In this document: in pieces, positions 6,779 to 14,687 of the stretch
Layout: every line of letters begins with the position of its first letter
How positions within the stretch are numbered: position 1 is the first letter of the stretch
DNA from: Planctomycetaceae bacterium
GTDB taxonomy: Bacteria > Planctomycetota > Planctomycetia > Gemmatales > Gemmataceae
NCBI GenBank assembly: GCA_013823135.1
Contig: PNLP01000066.1
Span: 1-37,799, forward strand
Length of the DNA stretch: 37,799 nucleotides
Direction of reading: 5' to 3'
Made by a program: the position numbers and the translations under genes
The notes under the pieces: generated by a model
Told to the model about the DNA's origin: nothing
What the model saw: the letters and a program-made list of their open reading frames with translations, nothing else
Database searches by the model: none

Positions 6779-9496
6779 TCACACCACCGCAGATTGCTCC
6801 GGAGAGACCAAAGGCGACTGTTCGAGGATCTTGCGGATGGCGGCGGCGAGGGCGGTCGGAGTGTATGGCTTTTGGAGGAAGCCCGTTCCGGGCTCGGTAC
6901 CGATGTCGGTGATGGTGTGCCCGCTGGCAAACAGCACCGGCACCACGGGGTCGATTTTGCGAATCAACTGCGACGCCTGTCGGCCCGATAGCTGCGGCAT
7001 GCTCACGTCGAGGATCACCAGTGCAATTTCACCGTTTGCGCGTTCGTTGCGGAACACTTCCACCGCTTCTGCCCCGTCCGCGGCCAGCAGTACGCGATAG
7101 CCCTGGCGTTCGAGCGCGCTGCGTGCCATCGCCCGAACGAGCGGTTCGTCGTCGGCCACCAGGATCACCTCACCTCGCCCACGTTCCATATCCGGCTTGA
7201 GTTCGATCGGTTCCTCGGTGAAATCATCCGGAGGGACGCCCTGCGGCAAAAACACATCGAAACGGCTCCCGGAACCCGGGGAACTCGTACACTCGACCCA
7301 CCCGCCGTGTGCCTGAGCCACCCCATAGACGACGGCGAGCCCCAACCCCGTACCCTGCCCAACGTCCTTGGTGGTAAAAAACGGCTCGAAGATCTTCGCT
7401 CGCACCTCGTCGGTCATCCCGATGCCGGTGTCCGATACGCTCACGCAAACATACCCAACAGCCGGCTCGTCGGCCGTCCCACCGGGCGGGCGGGCGTCTG
7501 GGGCGTCCGATGTCGCAACCGTGAGAGTGCCGCCATCAGGCATCGCGTCGCGGGCGTTAAGCGACAGGTTCATCAGCACCTGCTGCACCTGAACCAGATC
7601 GGCGGCGACCGGAGGCAAGTCGGGGGCCAGGCTCACGCGGATGCCGATCCGCGGGTCAATGGTCCGCCGCAACAACTTGATCGCTTCGGTGACAACGGTG
7701 TTCAGGTCGAGCGTCTCTGTGCGGAGCGGCTGACGGCGGGCGAACCCGAGCATCTGCTTGGTCAACTCCGCGGCCTGCTTCGCGGCCCGCTCGGCGGACA
7801 GCAGCAACTCGGGTTGCTCATCGCCGGCCCCGCCCGAGCGGATCAACTCCAGGTTCCCGAGGATGATGGTGAGCAGGTTGTTGAAGTCGTGAGCGATGCC
7901 GCCCGCGAGCCGCCCCACCGCTTCGAGTTTGTGCGACTGGCGGAGTTGATCTTCGAGCCGGCTCTGTTCGGTCACATCACGCCCGGTCACGATCAACCCG
8001 GCAAGTTCATCGCCATCGCCTCGGAGGGGTGACACCGCGATGTCGAGTAGCACCTGTCGGCCGGTCGGGAACGAGACCCACTCCTTCGTGCGGACCGTCT
8101 CCCCCGTTGCGAGAACCTGATCTTCAACTGTTCGCATCCGGTGTGCCCAGTCGTCGGTCGCAGACAGTTCGTCACGCCGCTTGCCGAGCATCTCGGCGAT
8201 CGGCTGGCCGATCAGTTCCTCGAACGCCGGGTTACCACCCAGGAATCGCCGCTCCCGGTCCTTGTAGCAAACGATGTCGGGGACCGACGCGAACAGACCT
8301 TCGAGCAACGCGCTGTGCCGGGCCAGTGCGAGTGCGGTCGTTTCGCGTTCGGTAACGTCCCGATAGTTCAACACCACGGCCCGAACACTCGGGTCGTCCA
8401 GGCGGTTACAGCCGTTCAATTCGATGATTCGGATGCTCCCATCGGCGGCAATCGCACGCAGAGAGAGCCCGACATCTTCCCCCGGTCGGCTCAGGACATC
8501 ATCGAACGTCTCGCGGGCACCGGTCAAATCCTCGGTATAAACGAACTCGAAGGCATTCCGCCCGGTGATGGCTGCCGGATCGTAGCCCAGGATGTCCCAC
8601 ACGGCAGGAGTCGCGTAGCGAATGACGGCACCGTCGTCGAGCAACATGATCCCGTCGCGGCTTTTCTCGACCAGAGCACGAAAGCGTTGTTCCCGCTGTC
8701 GAAGCGCCTCCTCGGACTGCCGTTGCTCGGTGACATCGACCAGGCACCCGTCGAGGCGAGTCGGCCGACCCGATGCATCCCGCACCACCTGGAGCCGATC
8801 GCGGATCCACCGAACAGTACCGTCGAGTGAAACCACCCGATATTGAGCCTCGGCGTCGGCAGTCGTGCCCGTCAACAGGCGACGGAGCCCGGTGCGGTAG
8901 GCTTCACGCTCAGCCGGGTGGATGACTTCGCCCCACTTGAAAGGGTGGTCAAAGTAGTCCGCGGGGCGGCCCGCGAGCCTCGCCAGAAGTGGGGACACGT
9001 AGCGGAATTGCCAGCCTATCATCACGTCGGGGCCAGTGCTCCGCTCCGCGCTCCACAGAGCCGCGGGCGAGTTGCTCAAGACCTGACGCAGTTCCGACTC
9101 CACACGCCGGGCCTGCGCGAATGCCTGCCTCCGTTCACGGTCGTCGCGCGCGATGATGAGGCCTAGCGCCGCTGGCGTGAGGTGCAACCGCGATACGGTC
9201 AGGTTCACCGGAATCCAGGCGTCTTCTTTCGTTCGCAGGAGGAACCCGTCTTGCCCATGGAACACCATCGTTTTGGTGAACGCCGAACGAAGCCGCTGCA
9301 CACCGCCGACCGCTTCATATCGAAAGAGATGCGTCGCCGGAAGTTGGAGGAGTTCGTGTCGCGTGAACCCAGTGAGCCGCAAGACGACGGGGTTCACCTC
9401 AATGAGTTGATCGGTCTCCGGATCGAGTAGGAACAGAGCGTCCCCAATCTCCTGGAGAAGAGCTTCCGCGAGTTCGGCCTGATTGTATGTGGTCAT
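6779..9496 (-). CDS. Hybrid histidine kinase with four PAS domains and a C-terminal receiver
   Basis: This 905-residue sensor has no transmembrane helix, so it is probably cytoplasmic. Four PAS-type domains fill about residues 1-500: the first begins near ALLQEIGDALFLLD, the second ends in a PAC segment (GTVRWIRDRLQVV), the third begins at FRALVEKSRDGIMLLDD and the fourth at VPDIVCYKDRERRFL. A HisKA segment carries the phospho-acceptor H536 in GGIAHDFNN. The HATPase has N-box NLSLNARDAMPDGG, G1 VSDTGIGM and G2 GQGTGLGLAVVYG. The receiver has acidic ADDEP, D830 (LVILDVSMP) and the K of LQKPY. No response regulator or output gene is adjacent, so it is an orphan. The start is at 9496 because the upstream part of the frame has low-quality sequence; the ribosome-binding site is weak. 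Confidence 0.92.
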   Translation of the reverse strand: MTTYNQAELAEALLQEIGDALFLLDPETDQLIEVNPVVLRLTGFTRHELLQLPATHLFRYEAVGGVQRLRSAFTKTMVFHGQDGFLLRTKEDAWIPVNLTVSRLHLTPAALGLIIARDDRERRQAFAQARRVESELRQVLSNSPAALWSAERSTGPDVMIGWQFRYVSPLLARLAGRPADYFDHPFKWGEVIHPAEREAYRTGLRRLLTGTTADAEAQYRVVSLDGTVRWIRDRLQVVRDASGRPTRLDGCLVDVTEQRQSEEALRQREQRFRALVEKSRDGIMLLDDGAVIRYATPAVWDILGYDPAAITGRNAFEFVYTEDLTGARETFDDVLSRPGEDVGLSLRAIAADGSIRIIELNGCNRLDDPSVRAVVLNYRDVTERETTALALARHSALLEGLFASVPDIVCYKDRERRFLGGNPAFEELIGQPIAEMLGKRRDELSATDDWAHRMRTVEDQVLATGETVRTKEWVSFPTGRQVLLDIAVSPLRGDGDELAGLIVTGRDVTEQSRLEDQLRQSHKLEAVGRLAGGIAHDFNNLLTIILGNLELIRSGGAGDEQPELLLSAERAAKQAAELTKQMLGFARRQPLRTETLDLNTVVTEAIKLLRRTIDPRIGIRVSLAPDLPPVAADLVQVQQVLMNLSLNARDAMPDGGTLTVATSDAPDARPPGGTADEPAVGYVCVSVSDTGIGMTDEVRAKIFEPFFTTKDVGQGTGLGLAVVYGVAQAHGGWVECTSSPGSGSRFDVFLPQGVPPDDFTEEPIELKPDMERGRGEVILVADDEPLVRAMARSALERQGYRVLLAADGAEAVEVFRNERANGEIALVILDVSMPQLSGRQASQLIRKIDPVVPVLFASGHTITDIGTEPGTGFLQKPYTPTALAAAIRKILEQSPLVSPEQSAVV

Positions 9497-9530
9497 TGCG
9501 GGCGTAACTGCCGACCAGGAAACAGGGAAT

Positions 9531-9558
9531 GCAAGCGGGGGACAGGAGCCCCCCGTAT
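9531..9558. repeat. Degenerate GCGGGGG-type hairpin between genes
   Basis: AAGCGGGGGACAGGAGCCCCCC starts at 9533, and CGGGGG (9536-9541) can pair with CCCCCG (9550-9555). It resembles the perfect palindrome at 5391-5422 but has decayed outer arms. It lies between the stop of the secreted-protein gene (9564) and the start of the histidine kinase (9496), the same kind of position as its relative. Confidence 0.5.
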
Positions 9559-9563
9559 ACCAA

Positions 9564-10463
9564 CTATTTACTTGCAGGCGAGATATTCTTGATCGTATGG
9601 AGCGGGAACAACTTGTAGCCGGTATCGATCTCACCGAGTAAACCCACGATCGTGCCGACCTTCTTGTCCTGCTCCACCGCGAGCGGGATGATGACCAGCT
9701 TCTCGGGGGCACCGCCAACCTCGACCTCAGCAGCCGCGAAATGCGTATTCGTGTCGTTCGCCAGCACTTCGAACCGCGTCAACTTCTCGTCGAGCGGAAT
9801 CGCCGGCCCCTTCCGAACCGGGAGCTCGCTGGCAAGACGCTCACTTCCATCGGGATAGTGGTAAAGCACCTTCAGATTGCGGACTTTCAGCGTGGGGTTG
9901 CTCGGCTCCTTCTGAACGATTTGCACCGCCCACACCGCCCCACCCGCCTTCGCTGCCGGGAGTGGCTTCGGATCGGGAAACGTCACGGTCTTCACCGCCG
10001 CCTTCCCGGGAACCCCCGCGGTGAACGTCGTGGCCTTGCCGTCAACGGTTCCCGCGACCCCGAGCGTGTTCAGCCCCTTGTACTGGAGCGTGCCAACGAT
10101 TGGGTCCTTCCAACCCTTGAGGGTCAGGCTGACGTTCAACTTCTCGTAGTCGTACTTTGCGGATTCCACGCTCGCGGCGGGGATCAGCGTGAGCACCCCA
10201 TCAACGAGGGTGGTCGATTCCGCCTCGCGAACCTTGAGAGCCAGCGGCCCGAGTTTCTCGTCTGGTGTGCCCTTTGGGCCCGCGATCCAGGCCAACCGGC
10301 GAGTGCCCACGGTCAGTTTTGCGCCGGCGACTTTGGCTTGCTTGCCGTCCAGATCGGTAACCGACACCTCTGCAGTCGATTTGGGAGTGTCGTCAGCCCA
10401 TCGCCCCGGCGCCAGCGAGCACGCGAGAAGTAAGAGAAGTCCAGCACACCAGGCCCGATGCAT
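9564..10463 (-). CDS. Secreted uncharacterised protein
   Basis: I do not recognise a named family for this 299-residue protein. It has a hydrophobic export signal (MHRAWCAGLLLLLACSLAPG). LLAC could be a lipobox, which would make it a lipoprotein, or cleavage could be after RWA. The mature part is rich in beta-strand patterns and Lys/Asp/Val, without cysteines. It begins with STAEVSVTDLDGKQAKVAGAKL and has a late segment on an 'ELPVRKGP' strand followed by EVEVGGAPEKLVIIPLAVEQD. No enzyme motif is visible. The start at 10463 has AGGGGG about 8 nt upstream. It is encoded ahead of the histidine kinase on the same strand and divergent from the Clp-N protein; no functional link can be shown. Confidence 0.75.
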   Translation of the reverse strand: MHRAWCAGLLLLLACSLAPGRWADDTPKSTAEVSVTDLDGKQAKVAGAKLTVGTRRLAWIAGPKGTPDEKLGPLALKVREAESTTLVDGVLTLIPAASVESAKYDYEKLNVSLTLKGWKDPIVGTLQYKGLNTLGVAGTVDGKATTFTAGVPGKAAVKTVTFPDPKPLPAAKAGGAVWAVQIVQKEPSNPTLKVRNLKVLYHYPDGSERLASELPVRKGPAIPLDEKLTRFEVLANDTNTHFAAAEVEVGGAPEKLVIIPLAVEQDKKVGTIVGLLGEIDTGYKLFPLHTIKNISPASK

Positions 10464-10577
10464 CACAACCCCCTGAGTTGTCGATCGTCGCCGGCTCAGC
10501 GGCCGGTGTGATTCATGTTCGGACGGAACTGAAAGTGGAGCAAGGGGAAAAACTGTTAGTAGTCGGAAGAGCCTGAC

Positions 10578-10606
10578 TTGCGGACCGCGCGTTGGCGCGA
10601 CATAAT
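10578..10606 (+). promoter_or_regulatory. Candidate promoter for the Clp-N gene
   Basis: TTGCGG (10578-10583) and CATAAT (10601-10606) are 17 nt apart. The -10 matches five of six consensus bases and the -35 only three. Transcription would begin near 10613, giving a leader of about 60 nt before the ATG at 10672. Confidence 0.3.
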
Positions 10607-10671
10607 CTGAAAAGGCCCAGCCGCGAACAGATCCACGACCGTGTACGGTTTCAACGGACGCCGAGACGGGA

Positions 10672-11178
10672 ATGAGCCGAACCGTGGACGATATATTCTT
10701 GCCCAGTGGACGTCTCCGCCCGGATATCCTGGATGAGCCGACGGCCCGCGTGTTGAGGGAAGCCCTCTCACTCACCCGTTCGACCAACTGGGATAGCGTC
10801 CGGACCCCCCACCTATTCATGGGCCTCCTCGCCGCACCTGACTACGGCGTCTCCAAGTGGGCGGGCCGTCTCGGGGCCGATCTGCCGGGCCTTCTTGACC
10901 AATTCCGAGAATTATTCTCGCAGCAGAATGCCGAACCGATCCCACCGTTGCTGTTGAATCGTGAATTTCTCTCCGACAATGTGATTCGCCTCCTCCGCGA
11001 CGCACACGGGCGTGCCGGCGATTGCGGTCGCCATAACGTGACCCCGATGGATCTGCTCATCACACTGTTCACCACTCCTAACAGCATCGTGGCAGAGTGT
11101 TTCGAACGAATTGGCGTAACCGCCGCCAAGCTGACCGAACTGGCCGTACTTGCCGAGCGCGACGCGCCCATCAAGTAG
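10672..11178 (+). CDS. Stand-alone Clp N-terminal (Clp-N repeat) domain protein
   Basis: This 168-residue protein resembles the substrate/adaptor-binding N-domain of ClpA/B/C, with no AAA+ module. Two Clp-N half repeats are visible. The first runs from about LREALSLTRSTNWDSVRTPHLFMGLL. The second is at IRLLRDAHGRAGDCGRHNVTPMDLLITLF, where the 'xVTPxHLLxxLL' pattern of the family is recognisable. Free Clp-N proteins could recruit or compete for substrates of Clp ATPases, which is an inference. A GACGGG lies too close to the ATG to be a good ribosome-binding site, so the start is somewhat uncertain. It is divergent from the secreted protein and upstream of the toroid genes. Confidence 0.78.
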   Translation: MSRTVDDIFLPSGRLRPDILDEPTARVLREALSLTRSTNWDSVRTPHLFMGLLAAPDYGVSKWAGRLGADLPGLLDQFRELFSQQNAEPIPPLLLNREFLSDNVIRLLRDAHGRAGDCGRHNVTPMDLLITLFTTPNSIVAECFERIGVTAAKLTELAVLAERDAPIK

Positions 11179-11216
11179 GTCGGCTCACTCCTCTCCGTTC
11201 TCTCCTCTCCGAATTT

Positions 11217-11250
11217 GTGTGAGACATCCCGTTGCGGATCGTCTTGTAAT
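11217..11250 (+). promoter_or_regulatory. Conserved leader element, copy 1
   Basis: The leader of the first toroid gene contains a block beginning GTGTGAGAC and ending near GCGGATCGTCTTG, which recurs with few changes before the second gene (12597-12630) at almost the same distance from the start (73 and 70 nt). In this copy AGACATCC can pair with GGAT-C-GTCT to form a hairpin; in the other copy the outer AGAC/GTCT pairs are kept. It is either the remains of the duplication or a shared regulatory leader. Confidence 0.45.
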
Positions 11251-11293
11251 TGATCCCCCCCGCCTTGCGCGGTTGATAATGAGGAGTTGGACC

Positions 11294-12478
11294 TTGAATA
11301 CCCCACAGATATTCCCCCATGATCCGGTGTCCCGCCGGCGGTTCTTCGCGACCGCTGCCGGTGCTCTTGGAGCAACCGCTGGAATTCAGGGTTTGGGGTT
11401 TGCTGGTCAGGCCGCGACCAAGGAAGACAAGAAGCAAGTCGAAGACGCTGTCGATAAGGGGCTTGAATGGCTCAAGCGTAATCAGGCCGCCGATGGTCAC
11501 TGGGGTGGTCAGGGCGAAGCCTACCCAACGGCGATGACCGCACTGGCCGGTATGGCACTCCTGATGGAAGGTAGCAACCTCAAGGAAGGCAAGTACTCGG
11601 AACAGATCACGAAAGCCGTGGAATGGTACTTGAAGAAAGGCCAACAACCAAACGGCCTTCTGGGTTTCAACCAGAACGGCAACTTTGGCAGCTACATGCA
11701 CGGGCACGGCTTCGCCACCATGTTCCTTGCCTGCGCTTACGGCGAAGCTGAAGACAAAGAGCAGCAAGCCAAACTCGAAAAGGCCGTGAAGAAGGCGTGC
11801 GATTTCACCGCGAAGGCCCAGATCAACCGGAAGCACCCCGTCGGCGGCGGAAAGACCGTGGATATCGGCGGATGGGGCTACACCAGCGCAGCCGAGAACG
11901 GTGGCGGCGATGAAGGCTCCATCACGGTCACGCAACTTCAGGCGTTGCGAGCCGCTCGCAACGCAGGGATCGCCGTCTCGAAAGAGGTGATGGACAAGGC
12001 CCTCGCGTTCCTCGAAGCATGCACCACGCCAAACGGCGGGCTCATCTACAGCTACGCGAACGGGACCGCAATGAACGGCTCCGAACGGCCGCCGATCACC
12101 GCCGCCGCAGTCGCGTGCTCGTTCAGCGCCGGGCAGTACAAGGGCGACCTGGCAAAGAAGTGGATCAAGTTCTGCAAGGAAAAGATCCCCATTGCCAAGG
12201 GCCGCATCGCACACGACGAATACCAGAGCTACTACTTCGCACAGTTCATGTACGTCCTCGGCGATGACCGCTACGGCGGCTTGTTCCCGAATGAAGACAA
12301 GTCCACCTGGATGACGTGGACGAAGTACAAAGAGGCGATGTACCCGTACCTCGTGGGCCAACAGGACAAGTCCAGCGGCGCGTGGACCAGCGGCTTCATC
12401 GGCCCCGTGTTCACGACCTCGGTGAACCTCTGCATCCTCCAACTGGAAAAGGGCATTCTGCCCATCTATCAGCGCTGA
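11294..12478 (+). CDS. Tat-exported prenyltransferase/squalene-oxidase-repeat protein (paralog 1, TTG start)
   Basis: The protein has 394 residues with a twin-arginine signal (SRRRFFATAAGALGATAG) and an alpha/alpha-toroid body like squalene-hopene cyclase and prenyltransferase beta subunits. Repeat signatures include GLEWLKRNQAADGHWGG, AVEWYLKKGQQPNGLLGF and ALAFLEACTTPNGGLIYSY. The DxDD motif of squalene cyclases is not visible, so cyclase activity is unlikely and the function is unknown. I place the start at the TTG at 11294: GAGGAG plus 7 nt precedes it, exactly as GAGGAG plus 7 nt precedes the ATG of the downstream paralog. The ATG at 11279 has no ribosome-binding site. A strong terminator follows, so the gene is probably a separate transcription unit. 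Confidence 0.88.
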   Translation: MNTPQIFPHDPVSRRRFFATAAGALGATAGIQGLGFAGQAATKEDKKQVEDAVDKGLEWLKRNQAADGHWGGQGEAYPTAMTALAGMALLMEGSNLKEGKYSEQITKAVEWYLKKGQQPNGLLGFNQNGNFGSYMHGHGFATMFLACAYGEAEDKEQQAKLEKAVKKACDFTAKAQINRKHPVGGGKTVDIGGWGYTSAAENGGGDEGSITVTQLQALRAARNAGIAVSKEVMDKALAFLEACTTPNGGLIYSYANGTAMNGSERPPITAAAVACSFSAGQYKGDLAKKWIKFCKEKIPIAKGRIAHDEYQSYYFAQFMYVLGDDRYGGLFPNEDKSTWMTWTKYKEAMYPYLVGQQDKSSGAWTSGFIGPVFTTSVNLCILQLEKGILPIYQR

Positions 12479-12507
12479 TCTGCGGGATACGAACGACCAT
12501 TTTCACA

Positions 12508-12534
12508 GAGCCAGCGAGCGACCCTCGCTGGCTC
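12508..12534 (+). terminator. Intrinsic terminator after paralog 1
   Basis: GAGCCAGCGAG (12508-12518) pairs perfectly with CTCGCTGGCTC (12524-12534) around a 5-nt loop, followed by TTGCATTTC. It lies 30 nt after the stop and separates the two toroid genes. Confidence 0.75.
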
Positions 12535-12596
12535 TTGCATTTCAAGCGATCCCAGTGTCACGGGGTTGTAACACACTTCGACCTTCTCTCTGATCC

Positions 12597-12630
12597 GTGT
12601 GAGACTTCACTCTGCGGGTCGTCTCTTCAA
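12597..12630 (+). promoter_or_regulatory. Conserved leader element, copy 2
   Basis: This is the second copy of the leader block, from GTGTGAGAC to GCGGGTCGTCTC, 70 nt before the start of the second toroid gene. The loop-side bases have changed and the inner stem is weaker than in copy 1, while the outer AGAC/GTCT bases are kept. Confidence 0.45.
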
Positions 12631-12670
12631 CAACCGCGAACGAACGCGCGGCCTCTCGAGGAGACGAGCC

Positions 12671-13852
12671 ATGATCGCCCAGAACCCGCTCAGCGCTTCC
12701 GCCCAGACTCGCCGTCGTTTCCTCGCAACCGCGGCCGGTACCCTCGGAGCCAGCGTCGGAATCCCTGGCGTAGGGTTCGCCGATCCCAAGGCCGACGAGA
12801 AGAAGCAGGTTGAGGATGCCGTCGATAAAGGGCTCGAATGGCTTAAAAAAGCTCAAGCCGCCGACGGTCACTGGGAAGGGAACAACGGAGCCTATCAGGT
12901 CGCCATGACCGGGCTCGCCGGCATGGCACTGATGATGGAGGGGAGTAACCTCAAGGAAGGGAAGTACTCCGAGCAGATCGCCAAGGCCGTGGACTGGTGC
13001 ATCAAAAAGGCCCAGCAACCGAACGGTTTGCTCGCGTTCAACCAGAACCCCGGCGACTTCGGCAGCTACATGCACGGTCACGGCTTCGCCACCATGTTCC
13101 TCGCGAGTGCATACGGCGAATCGGAAGACAAGGACCAGCAAGACAAACTGGAACAGGCCATCAAGAAGGCCGCGGAGTTCAGCGCCAAGGCTCAGTCGAG
13201 CAAGAAGCACACGTTCGAGGACGGCCGAACGGCGATGGTCGGCGGGTGGGGCTACACCAGCGCCGCCGACTCGGGGATCGACGAGGGTTCCATCACCGTC
13301 ACGCAACTCCAGGCGCTTCGGGCGGCTCGAAACGCCGGGATTGGCGTCCCGAAGGAAACGATCGACAAGGCGCTGGCCTATCTCGAAGCCTGTACGACAC
13401 CGAACGGCGGGATCATCTACAGCTACATCAGCTCGAACGGCAAAGCCACGAATGGCCAGGAACGCCCGCCCCTGACGGTAGCTGCAGTGGCCGGTTCGTT
13501 CAGCGCGGGGCAGTACAAGGGCGAGTTGGCCAAGAAGTGGGTGAAGTTCTGCAAGGAGAAAGTGCCGTTCGCCAAGGGCCGGGTCGCTCACGACGAGTAC
13601 CAGAGCTACTACTTCGCGCAATTCGTGTACGTGCTGGGCGACGACAAGTACGGCGTCATGTTCCCGAAAGAGGACAAGGCCGACTGGTTGACGTGGTCCA
13701 AGTTCAAGGCCGCGATGTACCCATACCTCGTCGAACAGCAGGACAAAACCGGCATGTGGAGCAGCGGGTTTGTTGGCCCCGTGTTCTCGACCGCCGTGAA
13801 CCTGGCAATTCTCCAACTTGATAAGGCTGTGCTGCCGATCTACCAGCGGTGA
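12671..13852 (+). CDS. Tat-exported prenyltransferase/squalene-oxidase-repeat protein (paralog 2)
   Basis: This 393-residue protein is a tandem duplicate of the preceding gene; long stretches are identical or nearly so (HGHGFATMFLASAYGE, DEGSITVTQLQALRAARNAGI, AHDEYQSYYFAQFVYVLGDD). The signal is twin-arginine (TRRRFLATAAGTLGASVG), so it should be folded in the cytoplasm and then exported. Repeats include GLEWLKKAQAADGHWEG and ALAYLEACTTPNGGIIYSY. The start ATG has GAGGAG 7 nt upstream. A small insertion relative to paralog 1 (ISSNGKATNG) lies in a loop. The C-terminus (LPIYQR) is the same in both. The role is unknown; a structural or ligand-binding envelope protein is possible. Confidence 0.88.
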   Translation: MIAQNPLSASAQTRRRFLATAAGTLGASVGIPGVGFADPKADEKKQVEDAVDKGLEWLKKAQAADGHWEGNNGAYQVAMTGLAGMALMMEGSNLKEGKYSEQIAKAVDWCIKKAQQPNGLLAFNQNPGDFGSYMHGHGFATMFLASAYGESEDKDQQDKLEQAIKKAAEFSAKAQSSKKHTFEDGRTAMVGGWGYTSAADSGIDEGSITVTQLQALRAARNAGIGVPKETIDKALAYLEACTTPNGGIIYSYISSNGKATNGQERPPLTVAAVAGSFSAGQYKGELAKKWVKFCKEKVPFAKGRVAHDEYQSYYFAQFVYVLGDDKYGVMFPKEDKADWLTWSKFKAAMYPYLVEQQDKTGMWSSGFVGPVFSTAVNLAILQLDKAVLPIYQR

Positions 13853-13875
13853 CGGGGAGAGCCTTGCTATCGCAC

Positions 13876-13905
13876 AACAGCCCAGGACTTTTGTCTCGGG
13901 CTGTT
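13876..13905. terminator. Bidirectional hairpin at a convergent junction
   Basis: AACAGCCCAGGAC (13876-13888) pairs with GTCTCGGGCTGTT (13893-13905) with two mismatched bases and a TTTT loop. It lies between the stop of paralog 2 and the stop of the opposite-strand Uma2 gene, with only 5 nt to the latter. Confidence 0.65.
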
Positions 13906-13910
13906 GGTGT

Positions 13911-14546
13911 TCACAAGGTTGGACGTTGATCGGCGGTGAAGATATCCGCAACCGAGACCGTGAAGCCCGGCAACACATCACCGCCAGTGAGCGTATCAGC
14001 AATCGTTAACGTGGTGACATCCTCGGGTGAGGTATAAACCGCAACCGTCTCCGTGCGAGGATCGACAAGCCACACCAACCTTACACCGGCGAAGAAGTAG
14101 TCCTTCCGCTTACCGAACATCTCGCCGCGTGAATTCGATTTCGACAAAACTTCAATGGCGAGATCGGGATGCAACTCCGGAATTGGATCGGTGGGCGCAC
14201 GACCACCGGGCAACTTGGCCCACGAATAGAAAGCCACATCCGGGATGCGAACCTGACCGGGAAACAACTCAACTGTTCCGTCTGCGCCGAGAACGATTCC
14301 CAGTTTACGACTGCGAACAAAGGGACCAAGAAGTTCGATAAGATACGCCGCCAGGAGTGATTCTTTGAATCCCACGGCCTTCTCCACAAGGACGCCGTCG
14401 ATAAGTTCGCAGAGTTTGCCCTCGGTGCGGTCGATGTCGAGCACGTCTTGTTTCGTGGCGGTCCCCGGTGCCGGGCGAAGCCGAATCCGCTCGGGTGGGT
14501 AATCCACGAAGCGGGTGAGCAGGTCGTTCAGAGTGGTAAAGGCCAT
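13911..14546 (-). CDS. Uma2-family (DUF820) putative endonuclease
   Basis: This 211-residue protein has the restriction-endonuclease-like fold of the Uma2 family. The PD-(D/E)xK-type residues are visible as RIPDVAFYSWAKLP, then PDLAIEVLSKSNSRGEMFGK, then AGVRLVWLVDPRTETVAVY. Such proteins are abundant in cyanobacteria and planctomycetes, and their biological role is not established. The start ATG is preceded by GAGGAA about 9 nt upstream. Neighbours give no clue. The protein is complete and the catalytic residues appear intact. Confidence 0.85.
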   Translation of the reverse strand: MAFTTLNDLLTRFVDYPPERIRLRPAPGTATKQDVLDIDRTEGKLCELIDGVLVEKAVGFKESLLAAYLIELLGPFVRSRKLGIVLGADGTVELFPGQVRIPDVAFYSWAKLPGGRAPTDPIPELHPDLAIEVLSKSNSRGEMFGKRKDYFFAGVRLVWLVDPRTETVAVYTSPEDVTTLTIADTLTGGDVLPGFTVSVADIFTADQRPTL

Positions 14547-14624
14547 CTTGTGCGTTCCTCACAACCACCCGCAGGCTACACAATCGCAGTCGACATTACA
14601 ACGCCCACCAGATGTCGGTACCCT

Positions 14625-14672
14625 TACCAAAGCAAACACCTCCCGAGTGCTCGGGAGGTGTTTGCTTTGGTA
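14625..14672. terminator. 23-bp perfect palindrome downstream of the soluble kinase gene
   Basis: A perfect 23-bp inverted repeat with a 2-nt loop centres on CCTCCCGAG-TG-CTCGGGAGG, with outer ends TACCAAAGC and GCTTTGGTA. It lies 15 nt beyond the kinase stop on the minus strand and before the Uma2 gene's start. It lacks a T tract; both strands could form it. Confidence 0.7.
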
Positions 14673-14687
14673 GCATCTCTTGTCGAA

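Noticed and set aside
11279..11281. ATG as the start of the first toroid gene
   Set aside because: No ribosome-binding site precedes it, while the TTG at 11294 has GAGGAG at the same spacing as in the paralog. It remains a possible alternative.
11171..14002. Two open frames of over 400 codons antisense to the toroid genes
   Set aside because: They resemble each other only because the sense genes are duplicates; no start signals or domains.
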